This document shows, one piece after another, positions 1-6,866 of a stretch of DNA of 33,921 nucleotides (positions within the stretch are counted from its first letter, which is position 1; each line of letters opens with the position of its first letter). A program made the position numbers and the translations under genes. The stretch is from contig JALHOG010000061.1 in NCBI GenBank assembly GCA_022843125.1, positions 1-33,921 of the forward strand, written 5' to 3'. Source of the stretch: Ilumatobacteraceae bacterium (lineage in GTDB: Bacteria; Actinomycetota; Acidimicrobiia; Acidimicrobiales; Ilumatobacteraceae). The notes beneath the pieces are model-generated. The model had not been told where the DNA came from, made no database searches, and saw only the letters and a list, made by a program, of their open reading frames with translations.

Positions 1-198
1 CCACACCACCCGCGAATCCCAGCGGGCGACGACCGGCGCGGCCGCAGCGGCGAGACGATCCCGCGCCCGCTGCGAACCGACCGTGACCGCGTGCAGCTCC
101 GCGTCGCTCAAGGTGTCGCTCAAGGCGTCGACGTCGATCGTGGACAGAGCGGCGATGTCGTGCTCCAACCGCTCGAGCAGGTCCATCACCGCCACCAT
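1..198 (-). CDS. DUF222 / 13E12-type HNH endonuclease family protein, N-terminal fragment (cut by window edge)
   Basis: Only the first 66 codons are inside the window; the gene runs off the left edge. The reading begins MVAVMDLLERLEHD and ends ARWDSRVVW. It has an alanine/leucine-rich helical segment followed by the ARWD-type end of the first DUF222 helix pair, which is typical of the N-terminus of actinobacterial 13E12-repeat proteins that usually carry a C-terminal HNH nuclease domain. The HNH part cannot be seen here, so nuclease activity is a family inference. ATG at 198 is chosen; an in-frame ATG at 186 is also possible. A LexA-like box lies just upstream (211-226), which fits the known DNA-damage induction of several mycobacterial 13E12 genes. 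Confidence 0.6.
   Translation of the reverse strand, partial: MVAVMDLLERLEHDIAALSTIDVDALSDTLSDAELHAVTVGSQRARDRLAAAAAPVVARWDSRVVW
103..126. repeat. 12-bp imperfect tandem duplication inside the DUF222 gene
   Basis: GTCGCTCAAGGT (103-114) is followed directly by GTCGCTCAAGGC (115-126). On the coding (minus) strand this yields the duplicated peptide LSDTLSDA. It is a short in-frame duplication, not a mobile element. Confidence 0.6.
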
Positions 199-210
199 GC
201 AGTGAGTCTA

Positions 211-226
211 TCGGACGTATGTTCGC
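211..226. promoter_or_regulatory. Candidate LexA (SOS) box
   Basis: TCGGACGTATGTTCGC matches the actinobacterial LexA consensus TCGAAC-N4-GTTCGA at 10 of 12 defined positions. It lies 12 bp upstream of the minus-strand DUF222 gene start (198) and about 70 bp upstream of the plus-strand peroxiredoxin start, so it could act on either. Regulation of 13E12-family genes by LexA is established in mycobacteria; that this organism uses the same box is inference. Confidence 0.4.
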
Positions 227-295
227 TAATGGTGTAGCGCGAGTGAAGAGTGGGTGAAGGCTCGCCCGGACGACTCATGCGCTCGCAGGAGTGAC

Positions 296-775
296 ATGAT
301 CACGGGCATGCTCCCTCCCGGCGTGCCCGCTCCCGACTTCGCCCTGCCCGACCAGCGGGGCGAGATCGTCCGACTCGACAGCCTCGCCGGATCGTGGGTG
401 CTGCTGTGGTGGTACCCGAAGGCGGCCACCCCCGGTTGAACGGTCGAAGGCCAGGCCCTGCGTGACAGGGCCGAGCAGTTCGCCGACCGCGGCGCCGTCA
501 TCCTCGGCGCCTCGTTCGACACCGTCGACGAGAACCGGGTGTTCGCCGAGACGCAGGAGTTCCCGTTCGCGCTGCTGAGCGACGTCGACCGAACGGTCGG
601 CAACGCCTACGAGGTGACACGCGACCCCGACGACAAGTACGCGACCTTCCCCCGGCGATACAGCTACCTGATCGATCCGGACGGTGTGATCAGGCACGCC
701 TACGACGTGACCGACGTGGCGACCCACGCCGACGACGTGCTCGCCGACCTCGACCACCTCCGGGTCACGGAGTGA
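296..775 (+). CDS. Selenocysteine-containing peroxiredoxin (AhpC/TSA-BCP type), TGA read as Sec
   Basis: Reading through the in-frame TGA at 437-439 gives a complete 159-aa peroxiredoxin. The N-terminal part has PAPDFALPDQRG and the strand VLLWWYPK. Residues 45-49 read T-P-G-U-T, where U48 sits exactly at the peroxidatic cysteine of the family motif TPGCT. The reading then continues uninterrupted through VEGQALRD, GASFDT and the C-terminal YLIDPDGVIRHAYD segment. There is no other cysteine, so it would be a one-selenocysteine enzyme reducing peroxides with an external thiol. A SECIS-like hairpin follows the TGA. The ATG at 296 is chosen because AGGAG at 287-291 precedes it by 4 nt; GTG 254 and ATG 308 are in-frame alternatives. 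The iron transporter gene starts 4 nt after the stop. A nonsense-mutated pseudogene is the alternative, but intact flanks and the precise position argue against it. Confidence 0.85.
454..472 (+). promoter_or_regulatory. Bacterial SECIS-like stem-loop in the peroxiredoxin mRNA
   Basis: GGCCCTG (454-460) pairs perfectly with CAGGGCC (466-472) around the 5-nt loop CGTGA. The loop begins 22 nt after the last base of the TGA, and a G is the second loop nucleotide. This fits the known bacterial SECIS rule: an apical loop roughly 16-37 nt after UGA with a G among the first two loop bases, recognised by SelB. The assignment rests on position and pairing seen by eye; no folding energy was computed. 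Confidence 0.75.
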
Positions 776-779
776 CCGG

Positions 780-1580
780 GTGACCGACGCCGTTCGTGGC
801 GACCACGTCACTCGGATCCCGCTCCCACCGGCCTACACCGCACCCGCTGCGCCGCGCGTGGGCGACGCCGATGCCGACGCGCGCGAACTCCACGCCAGGG
901 TCGCGAGCGTGTCCCGTGGCACCGCACGCGCCGCGGTCCTCGGCGTCAACGACGGACTGGTCACCAACGTCTGCCTCATCCTCGCGGTGGCGGGAGCCAG
1001 CAGCGGCAGCGGCCCCGTACGGATCGCCGGGATGGCGAGCCTGATCGCCGGAGCGTTCTCGATGGCCGCCGGCGAGTGGATCTCCGTCCGCAGCCAGGTC
1101 GAGCTGTACGAAGGCATCGTCGGCGAACTGCGTGCGCTGATCGCCCGCAACCCGCGGCTCGTGCTCGGGGAGCTCACCGCGAAACTCGAGGACTCGGGGC
1201 TCGCCCGCGACACCGCGCAGCGCGTCGCCACGGAACTGCCGCTCGACGAGCAGAAATTCCTCGACTTCTCGGCACGCACCGTCTTCGGATTCGATCCCGG
1301 CGAACTCGGGTCACCGATGACGGCGGCGCTCAGCTCGCTCGGGCTCTTCACGGCCGGTGCGACCGTGCCGCTGGTGCCGTGGTTCTTCGCCTCGGGGGCG
1401 ACGGCGATCCTCACCTCGGTGGTGCTCACCGCGATCGCGAGCCTCGTCGTGGGCGGCTGGGTGAGCCGCTCGTCGGGTCGGCCGGTCGCTGCGGGCGCTC
1501 TGCGACAGTTCGCGATCGTCGTCGTCGCCTCCGCGGTCACCTACGGCATCGGCAGCATCTTCGGCACAGCCGTCGCCTGA
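780..1580 (+). CDS. VIT1/CCC1-family iron/manganese transporter
   Basis: A 266-aa integral membrane protein. The N-terminal signature AAVLGVNDGLVTNVCLI (first membrane helix) and the second-helix segment SMAAGEWISVRSQ are hallmarks of the VIT1/CCC1 family, which exports Fe2+ or Mn2+ from the cytosol. A hydrophilic segment (about residues 110-170) is followed by three more hydrophobic helices: around MTAALSSLGLF, AILTSVVLTAIASLVVGG, and the C-terminal FAIVVVASAVTYGIG. The start is GTG at 780, 4 nt after the peroxiredoxin stop, so the two genes are probably cotranscribed. Lowering free iron and destroying peroxide together would limit Fenton chemistry; this functional link is inference. Confidence 0.85.
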   Translation: MTDAVRGDHVTRIPLPPAYTAPAAPRVGDADADARELHARVASVSRGTARAAVLGVNDGLVTNVCLILAVAGASSGSGPVRIAGMASLIAGAFSMAAGEWISVRSQVELYEGIVGELRALIARNPRLVLGELTAKLEDSGLARDTAQRVATELPLDEQKFLDFSARTVFGFDPGELGSPMTAALSSLGLFTAGATVPLVPWFFASGATAILTSVVLTAIASLVVGGWVSRSSGRPVAAGALRQFAIVVVASAVTYGIGSIFGTAVA

Positions 1581-1628
1581 CCGGCGGTAGACACCGAGCC
1601 GACCCCTGCCGCGTGTTCACGACGGGCG

Positions 1629-1646
1629 CACCCGCGGTTGCGGGTG
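1629..1646 (+). terminator. Hairpin after the VIT1 gene
   Basis: CACCCGC (1629-1635) and GCGGGTG (1640-1646) form a perfect 7-bp stem with loop GGTT, about 50 nt after the VIT1 stop and 29 nt before catI. No T-run follows, so it may be a weak or factor-dependent terminator, or a leader structure of the catI operon. Confidence 0.3.
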
Positions 1647-1675
1647 GCGGGCGCCGATGGGTGACACTGTCCGGC

Positions 1676-2527
1676 ATGGCCGAGATCCTCTCCCTCCGTG
1701 ACGCCGTCGCGGCATGCGTCCACGACGGCGACACGATCGCCCTCGAAGGGTTCACGCACCTGATCCCGCACGCGGCCGGACACGAGATCATCCGGCAGCA
1801 CCGCCGCAACCTCCACCTCGTCCGGATGACGCCCGACATGGTCTACGACCAGCTCATCGGTTCGGGGTGCGCCACCAAGCTCACGTTCTCGTGGGGCGGC
1901 AACCCCGGTGTCGGTTCGCTCCAGCGGTTCCGCGACGCGGTGGAAAACGGGTGGCCGCACCCGCTCGAGATCGAGGAGCACAGCCACGCCGGCATGGCCA
2001 CCCGCTACGCGGCGGGGGCAGCCGGGCTGCCGTTCGGTGTGCTGCGCGGCTATGTGGGCACCGGCCTGCCGGAGTACACCGACACGATCAAGGGCATCGA
2101 GTGCCCGTTCACCGGTGAGCGGCTCACCGCCGTGCCGGCGCTCAACCCCGACGTGTCGATCGTGCACGCCCAACGCGCCGACCGCGACGGCAACGTGCAG
2201 ATCGCGGGCCTCGTGGGTGTGCAGAAGGAGGCGGTACTCGCGGCCAAGCGGTCGATCGTGACCGTCGAGGAGCTGGTCGACCACCTCGAACCGGTCCCGA
2301 ACAGCGTGGTGCTCCCCACCTGGGTCGTGACCGCCGTGTGCCACGTGCCCGGCGGTGCGCATCCGAGCTTCGCGATGGGGTTCTCCGACCGCGACAACCG
2401 GTTCTACAAGGACTGGGATGCGATCTCGAAGGACCGTGACTCGTTCACCGCCTGGATCGACGCCAACATCCACGGGACGGCCGATCACGCGGCCTACCTC
2501 GACCGGATCGGGGTGACCGTCCGATGA
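1676..2527 (+). CDS. catI: 3-oxoadipate CoA-transferase subunit A (CatI-type)
   Basis: A 283-aa alpha subunit of a family I CoA-transferase. Stretches such as GDTIALEGFTHLIPHAA, LVRMTPDMVYDQLIG, TFSWGGNPGVGSL and VCHVPGGAHPS are the conserved blocks of the CatI/GctA-like branch known from chloroaromatic-degrading pseudomonads, rather than of the PcaI/ScoA branch. With the beta subunit it moves CoA from succinyl-CoA to 3-oxoadipate. ATG at 1676 is taken because the conserved family N-terminus (MAEILSLRDAV) begins there. Its stop overlaps the beta-subunit start (ATGA), as expected for a heteromer. Substrate assignment rests on family resemblance and on the maleylacetate reductase next door; a glutaconate-type CoA-transferase with another substrate remains possible. 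Confidence 0.8.
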   Translation: MAEILSLRDAVAACVHDGDTIALEGFTHLIPHAAGHEIIRQHRRNLHLVRMTPDMVYDQLIGSGCATKLTFSWGGNPGVGSLQRFRDAVENGWPHPLEIEEHSHAGMATRYAAGAAGLPFGVLRGYVGTGLPEYTDTIKGIECPFTGERLTAVPALNPDVSIVHAQRADRDGNVQIAGLVGVQKEAVLAAKRSIVTVEELVDHLEPVPNSVVLPTWVVTAVCHVPGGAHPSFAMGFSDRDNRFYKDWDAISKDRDSFTAWIDANIHGTADHAAYLDRIGVTVR

Positions 2528-3309
2528 GCGACATCACGACCAACGGCGATCTCGCTGCGACGACCGACGAGATCATGATCATCAACGCCGCCCGCCAACT
2601 GGGTGCGCTCGCTGCAGCGGGCAAGCCCGTGTGCTTCGTCGGCATCGGGCTGCCCTCGACGGCGGCCAACCTGGCTCGCCGGCTCTACGACCCGGCGCCG
2701 GTGCTCGTGTACGAGTCGGGCTGCATCGGGTCGAAGCCGCAGCGTCTGCCGCTGTCGATCGGCGACGGGGAGCTGGCCGAGACCGCCGATGCGGTCGTGA
2801 GCGTGCCCGAGATCTTCGCCTACTGGTTGCAGGCGGGCCGGATCGACGTCGGCTTCCTCGGCGGCGCCCAGCTCGACAAGTACGGCAACATCAACTCGAC
2901 GGTGATCGGCTCGTACGAGTCACCGACGACCCGCTTGCCGGGCGCCGGCGGCGCACCGGAGATCGCGGCGTCGGCCGGTGCCGTCATGGTGATCATGCGC
3001 CAGTCGAAGCGCTCGTTCGTCGAGCGCTGCGACTTCCGCTCGTCGATGGGCTTCGGCGACGGGCCGGGGCACCGCGAGCGGCTGGGCCTGCGGGGCGCTG
3101 GTGTGCGCTGGGTGATCACGGACCTCGGCGTGATGGAGCCCCACCCCGACACCTGCGTGCTCACCGTTCGTGCGTTGCACCCGGGCGTCGAGCGGGCGCA
3201 GGTGGTCGACGCGACGGGTTGGGCGGTCGAGTTCGTCGATGACCTGGCCGTCACCGACCCGCCCACCCTGCACGAGCTCACGACGCTGCGCGCCGTCCAG
3301 GCCGCCTGA
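2524..3309 (+). CDS. catJ: 3-oxoadipate CoA-transferase subunit B (CatJ-type)
   Basis: A 261-aa beta subunit. The segment VYESGCIGSKP (residues 62-72) contains the ESG motif whose glutamate (E64) carries the covalent CoA thioester in this family. It is followed by LSIGDGELAETADAV and GRIDVGFLGGAQLDKYGNIN, highly characteristic of CatJ/GctB-like subunits. The C-terminus has ALHPGVERAQVVDATGWAV. The start overlaps the catI stop by 4 nt (ATGA). It acts with CatI on 3-oxoadipate, feeding succinyl-CoA and acetyl-CoA after thiolysis. A dedicated 3-oxoadipyl-CoA thiolase is not adjacent; the thiolase at 26370-27572 could serve but nothing ties the two together. Confidence 0.8.
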   Translation: MSDITTNGDLAATTDEIMIINAARQLGALAAAGKPVCFVGIGLPSTAANLARRLYDPAPVLVYESGCIGSKPQRLPLSIGDGELAETADAVVSVPEIFAYWLQAGRIDVGFLGGAQLDKYGNINSTVIGSYESPTTRLPGAGGAPEIAASAGAVMVIMRQSKRSFVERCDFRSSMGFGDGPGHRERLGLRGAGVRWVITDLGVMEPHPDTCVLTVRALHPGVERAQVVDATGWAVEFVDDLAVTDPPTLHELTTLRAVQAA

Positions 3310-3326
3310 GGAACGAGGACCCACTC

Positions 3327-4403
3327 ATGAAGGCGTTCACCTTCGACCAGCTGCCCGCCCGCATCGTGTTCGCGCCCGGAGCGCTGTCGCAGGTGGGCGC
3401 CGAGGCCGAACGCCTCGGTGCCGAGCGGCTGATGCTCGTGCACGACAACGCCACCACGGCCCATGCCGCAGCGATCGCCGACCAGCTCGGGGCGCGCCTC
3501 GCGCTCCGGTGGGGCGAGGTCGCCCAGCACGTCCCGGTCGAGCTCGCGGAGCGGGCGCGCGAGGCAGCGACAGCCGCTGCGATCGACGCCGTGGTCACGC
3601 TCGGCGGCGGTTCGTCGACCGGGCTCGCGAAGGCAATCGCGCTGACGCATCGGGTGCCGATCATCGCCGTGCCCACCACGTACGCGGGGAGCGAGCAGAC
3701 CACGATCTACGGGCTCACCGGTGGACAGCACAAGCAGACCGGCAAGGACCCGGTGGTGCTCCCCCGGGTCGTCGTGTACGACCCTGAGCTCACGCTCGGC
3801 CTTCCCGGCTTCGTCACCGGACCCTCCGCATTCAACGCGCTCGCCCACTCCGTCGAGGCGCTGTGGGCGCCGGGCTGCAACCCGATCACCTCGGCGCTCG
3901 CGCTCGAGGGCGTGCGGGCGATCGCGGCGTCGCTGCCCACGGTGATGTCGGAACCGGCGAACGTCGACGCGCGGGGTGATCTGCTGTACGGCGCTGCGCT
4001 GTCGGGGATGGCGCTCGGCGCCACCTCGGCGGGGCTGCACCACAAGCTGTGCCACGTGCTCGGCGGGCGATTCGACCTCGTGCACGCCGACGCCCACTCG
4101 GTCGTCCTCCCGCACGCGCTCGCGTTCAACGCGCCGGTGCTCCCGGCCGAGATGGCGCGCCTCGCCGACGCGCTCGGAGCCCACGGGGAGGACCCGGCCG
4201 GCGCGCTGTGGGACCTCGCCGAGCGCAGTCAGGTCCCGACCCGTCTCGCCGGCCTGAGCGGCCGCGACGGCCCGCTGCAGCGCGAGCTGCTGGGCGAGGC
4301 CGCCGCGATCGCTGCGCAGGAGATCACCGTCAACCCGCGGCCCGTCACCGAGGCCGACCTGCTCGGCATCCTCGAGCGCGCCTTCGACGGCACCCGCCCA
4401 TAG
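3327..4403 (+). CDS. Maleylacetate reductase
   Basis: A 358-aa member of the iron-containing alcohol dehydrogenase superfamily, of usual length for maleylacetate reductases (MacA/ClcE/TfdF group). It has the dinucleotide-binding motif GGGSSTG (residues 93-99), PTTYAGSEQT (116-125) and NALAHSVEALW, all diagnostic of this branch. It reduces maleylacetate to 3-oxoadipate with NAD(P)H, so its product is the substrate of the CoA-transferase encoded immediately upstream (17-nt gap, GAGG-type ribosome site at about 3310-3316). Maleylacetate comes from hydroxyquinol or chlorocatechol ring cleavage; the ring-cleavage enzymes are not in this window. The three genes form a funnel for aromatic catabolites into central metabolism. 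Confidence 0.85.
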   Translation: MKAFTFDQLPARIVFAPGALSQVGAEAERLGAERLMLVHDNATTAHAAAIADQLGARLALRWGEVAQHVPVELAERAREAATAAAIDAVVTLGGGSSTGLAKAIALTHRVPIIAVPTTYAGSEQTTIYGLTGGQHKQTGKDPVVLPRVVVYDPELTLGLPGFVTGPSAFNALAHSVEALWAPGCNPITSALALEGVRAIAASLPTVMSEPANVDARGDLLYGAALSGMALGATSAGLHHKLCHVLGGRFDLVHADAHSVVLPHALAFNAPVLPAEMARLADALGAHGEDPAGALWDLAERSQVPTRLAGLSGRDGPLQRELLGEAAAIAAQEITVNPRPVTEADLLGILERAFDGTRP

Positions 4404-4409
4404 CGACCT

Positions 4410-4440
4410 GTGACGGAGTTGGTCTGACCCATTCCGTCAC
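4410..4440. terminator. Inverted repeat between converging genes, probable bidirectional terminator
   Basis: GTGACGGA (4410-4417) pairs with TCCGTCAC (4433-4440). The 15-nt interior can add further pairs, including GGT (4421-4423) with ACC (4427-4429) around CTG. It lies 6 nt after the maleylacetate reductase stop and 8 nt before the stop of the converging oxidase gene. There is no strong T-run on either side. Confidence 0.5.
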
Positions 4441-4448
4441 GTCGACCT

Positions 4449-5567
4449 TCATCCGAGGGCGAGGCGCGACGCGAGGGCTCCGATCGCGTCGCCGCTCTTG
4501 GCGGCGTAGCCGTTGCAGCCGGCGGCGATCACGAGATCGTCGGCGATGTGCTCGACGTACGGGAGCCCGGTCGGGGTGTCGGTGATCAGGCACGGCTTGG
4601 TCTCCCAGCGTTCGGCACGGAGGCCGGGCAGTAGCGCTTCGGTCAGCCGGCGGAGGGCAGCGAGATCAGCCGTGTGAGCGTCGCCGCGCATCCAGGCGCG
4701 CCGGGCTGCGGCGTCGGGCATCGCCACCGGTGCGTGGCGGGTGGCGCCGAGCTTGATCCGCACGCTCCCGTCCGGGTAGTCGGTCGGCGGGACGAGGTAG
4801 ACGTCGAGGAACTGCGGGTCGTCGACGGGGGCGATCACGCTCGGCAGCCCGGCGAGGCGCGCCTGCTCGGCGGCATCGACGACGGCCATCACCACCACCT
4901 CGGCGCGCACGTCGAGGGGCGGCACCGGCGGGAGCCCGGCCAACTCGGCGGTGTGCGGTCCTCCGGCGACGATCACGCGCTCGGCATCGACGGTGTCACC
5001 GCCGTGCAGGTACACGCGCCATCCACCTGACACCCGTTCGATCGCGACGGCGACGCCACGCACCACACGCCCGCCGTCGAGCTGTGCGCACGCGAGCTGT
5101 GCGGCGGTCATGCGGCGGGGATCGACGTGCCCGGCAGGTGCCCCTTCGACGAAGCACACCGCCGCCGGATCGATGGCGACGCGCGGGTCGTGGAACGCCG
5201 CGTGTTGCTCGACGGCGATGCCGAGTGCACCGAGGCGGGTCACGACCGACTCGACGGCGGCGATCTCGTCGCGGACGTTCGTCGCGTACACGACGCCGAC
5301 CGGCCGGTGGAACGTGATGCCGCTGCGTTCCTCGATCGTCGGGTATGCCGCGATCGCCTGCCGAGCGAACTCCGCCCACTCCCACGTGGCGTCGACGTGA
5401 CGGGTGACGCGCCCCGAGTCGTAGTGCGAGGCGAACGGTCCGGCGTGGGTGGCGAACGATGCGGGTTCCGGGCTGCCGACGCCCACCGCCCGCACCCCGG
5501 TGGCCGCAGCCGCTCGCAGCGCCCCTGCACCCATCGGCCCCAACCCGATCACCACGACGTCGTCCAC
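4449..5567 (-). CDS. FAD-dependent oxidoreductase of the DAO / sarcosine-oxidase-like family
   Basis: A 372-aa flavoprotein. The N-terminal Rossmann motif VVVIGLGPMGAG is followed by a DAO-type body and the C-terminal GCNGYAAKSGDAIG, equivalent to the final FAD-binding segment of monomeric sarcosine oxidase/SolA-like enzymes. KPCLITDTP near residue 326 aligns with the segment of monomeric sarcosine oxidase whose cysteine binds FAD covalently. It probably oxidises a secondary amine or amino acid with release of H2O2; the substrate cannot be read from sequence. GTG at 5567 is chosen because it directly precedes the Rossmann strand; longer versions would run into the divergent methyltransferase promoter region. 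Confidence 0.7.
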   Translation of the reverse strand: MDDVVVIGLGPMGAGALRAAAATGVRAVGVGSPEPASFATHAGPFASHYDSGRVTRHVDATWEWAEFARQAIAAYPTIEERSGITFHRPVGVVYATNVRDEIAAVESVVTRLGALGIAVEQHAAFHDPRVAIDPAAVCFVEGAPAGHVDPRRMTAAQLACAQLDGGRVVRGVAVAIERVSGGWRVYLHGGDTVDAERVIVAGGPHTAELAGLPPVPPLDVRAEVVVMAVVDAAEQARLAGLPSVIAPVDDPQFLDVYLVPPTDYPDGSVRIKLGATRHAPVAMPDAAARRAWMRGDAHTADLAALRRLTEALLPGLRAERWETKPCLITDTPTGLPYVEHIADDLVIAAGCNGYAAKSGDAIGALASRLALG

Positions 5568-5612
5568 GCTCCTGACGATGCCACACCAGGAACGACACGC
5601 AAGGATGGCGGC

Positions 5613-6206
5613 ATGTGGGACGAGCGCTACGCGATCGACGAGTACCTGTTCGGGACGGAGCCGGCGGTGTTCCTCACCGCGCACGCCCGCCTGCTGGTGC
5701 CGGGCGCGTCGGCGCTCGCCGTGGCCGACGGTGAGGGTCGCAACTCGGTCTTCCTCGCCGAGTGCGGCCTCGACGTGGTGGCGATGGACGCGTCGCCGGT
5801 GGGCGTCGCGAAGGCCGAGCGTCTCGCCGCCGAGCGCGGCGCAACGGTCGACTTCCGCATCGCCGACATCATGGAGTGGGACTGGACTCCCGACGCCTAC
5901 GACACGGTGGTGGCGATCTTCATCCAGTTCCTCACCCCCGACCAGCGGGGTCAGGTGTTCGAGGGGATGCAGCGCACCCTCCGCCCCGGTGGCCGGCTGT
6001 TGTTGCACGGCTACCGCCCCGAGCAGGTCGCGCTCGGCACGGGTGGCCCGAGCAACCCCGACCACATGTACACCGAGGCGTTGCTGCGCGACGCCTTCGG
6101 CGGCATGGAGATCGAACGTCTCGAGAGCTACGACGCGGTCATCGAGGAGGGCACGGGCCACCTCGGTGAGTCCGCCCTGATCGACCTGATCGCGAAGAAG
6201 CGCTGA
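5613..6206 (+). CDS. Class I SAM-dependent methyltransferase (TehB-like)
   Basis: A 197-aa single-domain methyltransferase. The opening MWDERYAIDEYLFGTEP is the signature start of a common small-methyltransferase family related to TehB. SAM-binding motif I is ALAVADGEGRNSVFLAE, the acidic end of strand 2 is VVAMDASP, motif II is around DTVVAIFIQFL, and LRPGGRLLLHGY is the post-motif strand. The ATG at 5613 follows AAGGA (5601-5605) at 7 nt. It is transcribed divergently from the flavoprotein, with only 45 bp between starts. The substrate is unknown; resemblance to tellurite/thiol methyltransferases is a family observation. Confidence 0.8.
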   Translation: MWDERYAIDEYLFGTEPAVFLTAHARLLVPGASALAVADGEGRNSVFLAECGLDVVAMDASPVGVAKAERLAAERGATVDFRIADIMEWDWTPDAYDTVVAIFIQFLTPDQRGQVFEGMQRTLRPGGRLLLHGYRPEQVALGTGGPSNPDHMYTEALLRDAFGGMEIERLESYDAVIEEGTGHLGESALIDLIAKKR

Positions 6207-6561
6207 CAGCGATGGGAACAGACTCTGAACCCGATTGGGCCGCAGGGAGGGCCTGGGATCGACCGTGACGACACCATCGACTCCAGATCCCGGCCATGAC
6301 CGATCGGGCGCCTCGGTCACGATCGCGTTGTGGTGCCTGCTCCCCCGGTGGATGCTGGTGACTCGACCACATGTCGTGGTGAACGATGCAACACCCACGC
6401 CGTTGACAAAGACGCCCGCCACGATTCACGTGAGCGCCGGGCCGCTACGGGTGGCCGTGATCCCGTACGCCAACTCCGCCAGCGCGGTCAGAGCCGGCGA
6501 CGCCGCCAATCACACCATCCACGAGACCTGGACGAAGCCCGGTGACCACCTGGAGCTTCGT
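6207..6561. other. Non-coding or degraded stretch, no gene recognised
   Basis: Open readings exist on both strands, but none gives a recognisable domain or a family-like start. The stretch follows the methyltransferase and borders the decayed PAS-domain gene to its right, so it may hold further unrecognisable remains of that gene. Confidence 0.4.
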
Positions 6562-6783
6562 TACCACCCTGCGGTGTTCTCGGCGAGCACTGTGGGTCCG
6601 GGTGCACCAGCTCGTTCCAGTCGCGACCGATCAACGCCGGCAGCGACCACCCGAAGTGGGTGGCCGCCCGGCTGGTGAAGATGACCGGTCATCGGCGTTG
6701 AGCACGAGCACCGACTCGGCTTCGAGCATGTGGTGCGCCAACATCGTGCGCACCGCAGTGGAGATGTCGTCGCTCGCGCTCAT
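6562..6783 (-). pseudogene. Remnant of a PAS-domain signalling protein, at least two frameshifts
   Basis: From ATG 6783 the minus strand reads MSASDDISTAVRTMLAHH then LEAESVLVLNADDR, a typical entry into a PAS domain. Near 6684-6692 the sense shifts frame and continues as IFTSRAATHFGWSLPALIG then RDWNELVHPD, the core and end of a PAS fold. A second shift near 6594-6600 leads to VLAENTAGW and a stop. Joined, these pieces make one coherent PAS domain, but no output domain (kinase, GGDEF) is found beyond. I infer a decayed sensor gene; a sequencing error could explain one shift, hardly two plus the missing C-terminus. Confidence 0.55.
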
Positions 6784-6866
6784 ACGGTCAGGATGGGGGG
6801 CGCACCCGGCCGCCACATGACCGCGCTTCGCCCTTCGGGTGACGCAGATCGATCAGATCGATCGGC

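Noticed and set aside
254..439. A 61-residue small protein ending at the TGA
   Set aside because: It is the first part of the peroxiredoxin; the frame continues after TGA with full family similarity to 775.
539..775. Separate short gene with the C-terminal half of a peroxiredoxin
   Set aside because: It lacks its own ribosome site and the catalytic region; it is the downstream part of the selenoprotein.
1676..3309. CoA-transferase pair as IpdAB of sterol ring degradation
   Set aside because: Conserved blocks fit CatI/CatJ (for example TFSWGGNPGVGSL and LSIGDGELAETAD), and the neighbour is maleylacetate reductase, not sterol genes.
5568..6422. Long N-terminal extension of the minus-strand FAD oxidoreductase
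   Set aside because: It would run antisense through the whole methyltransferase gene and has no domain; the Rossmann motif begins right after GTG 5567.
6235..6678. A 147-residue plus-strand open reading
   Set aside because: No recognisable domain, and it lies opposite the PAS-domain remnant, whose pieces have clear family character.
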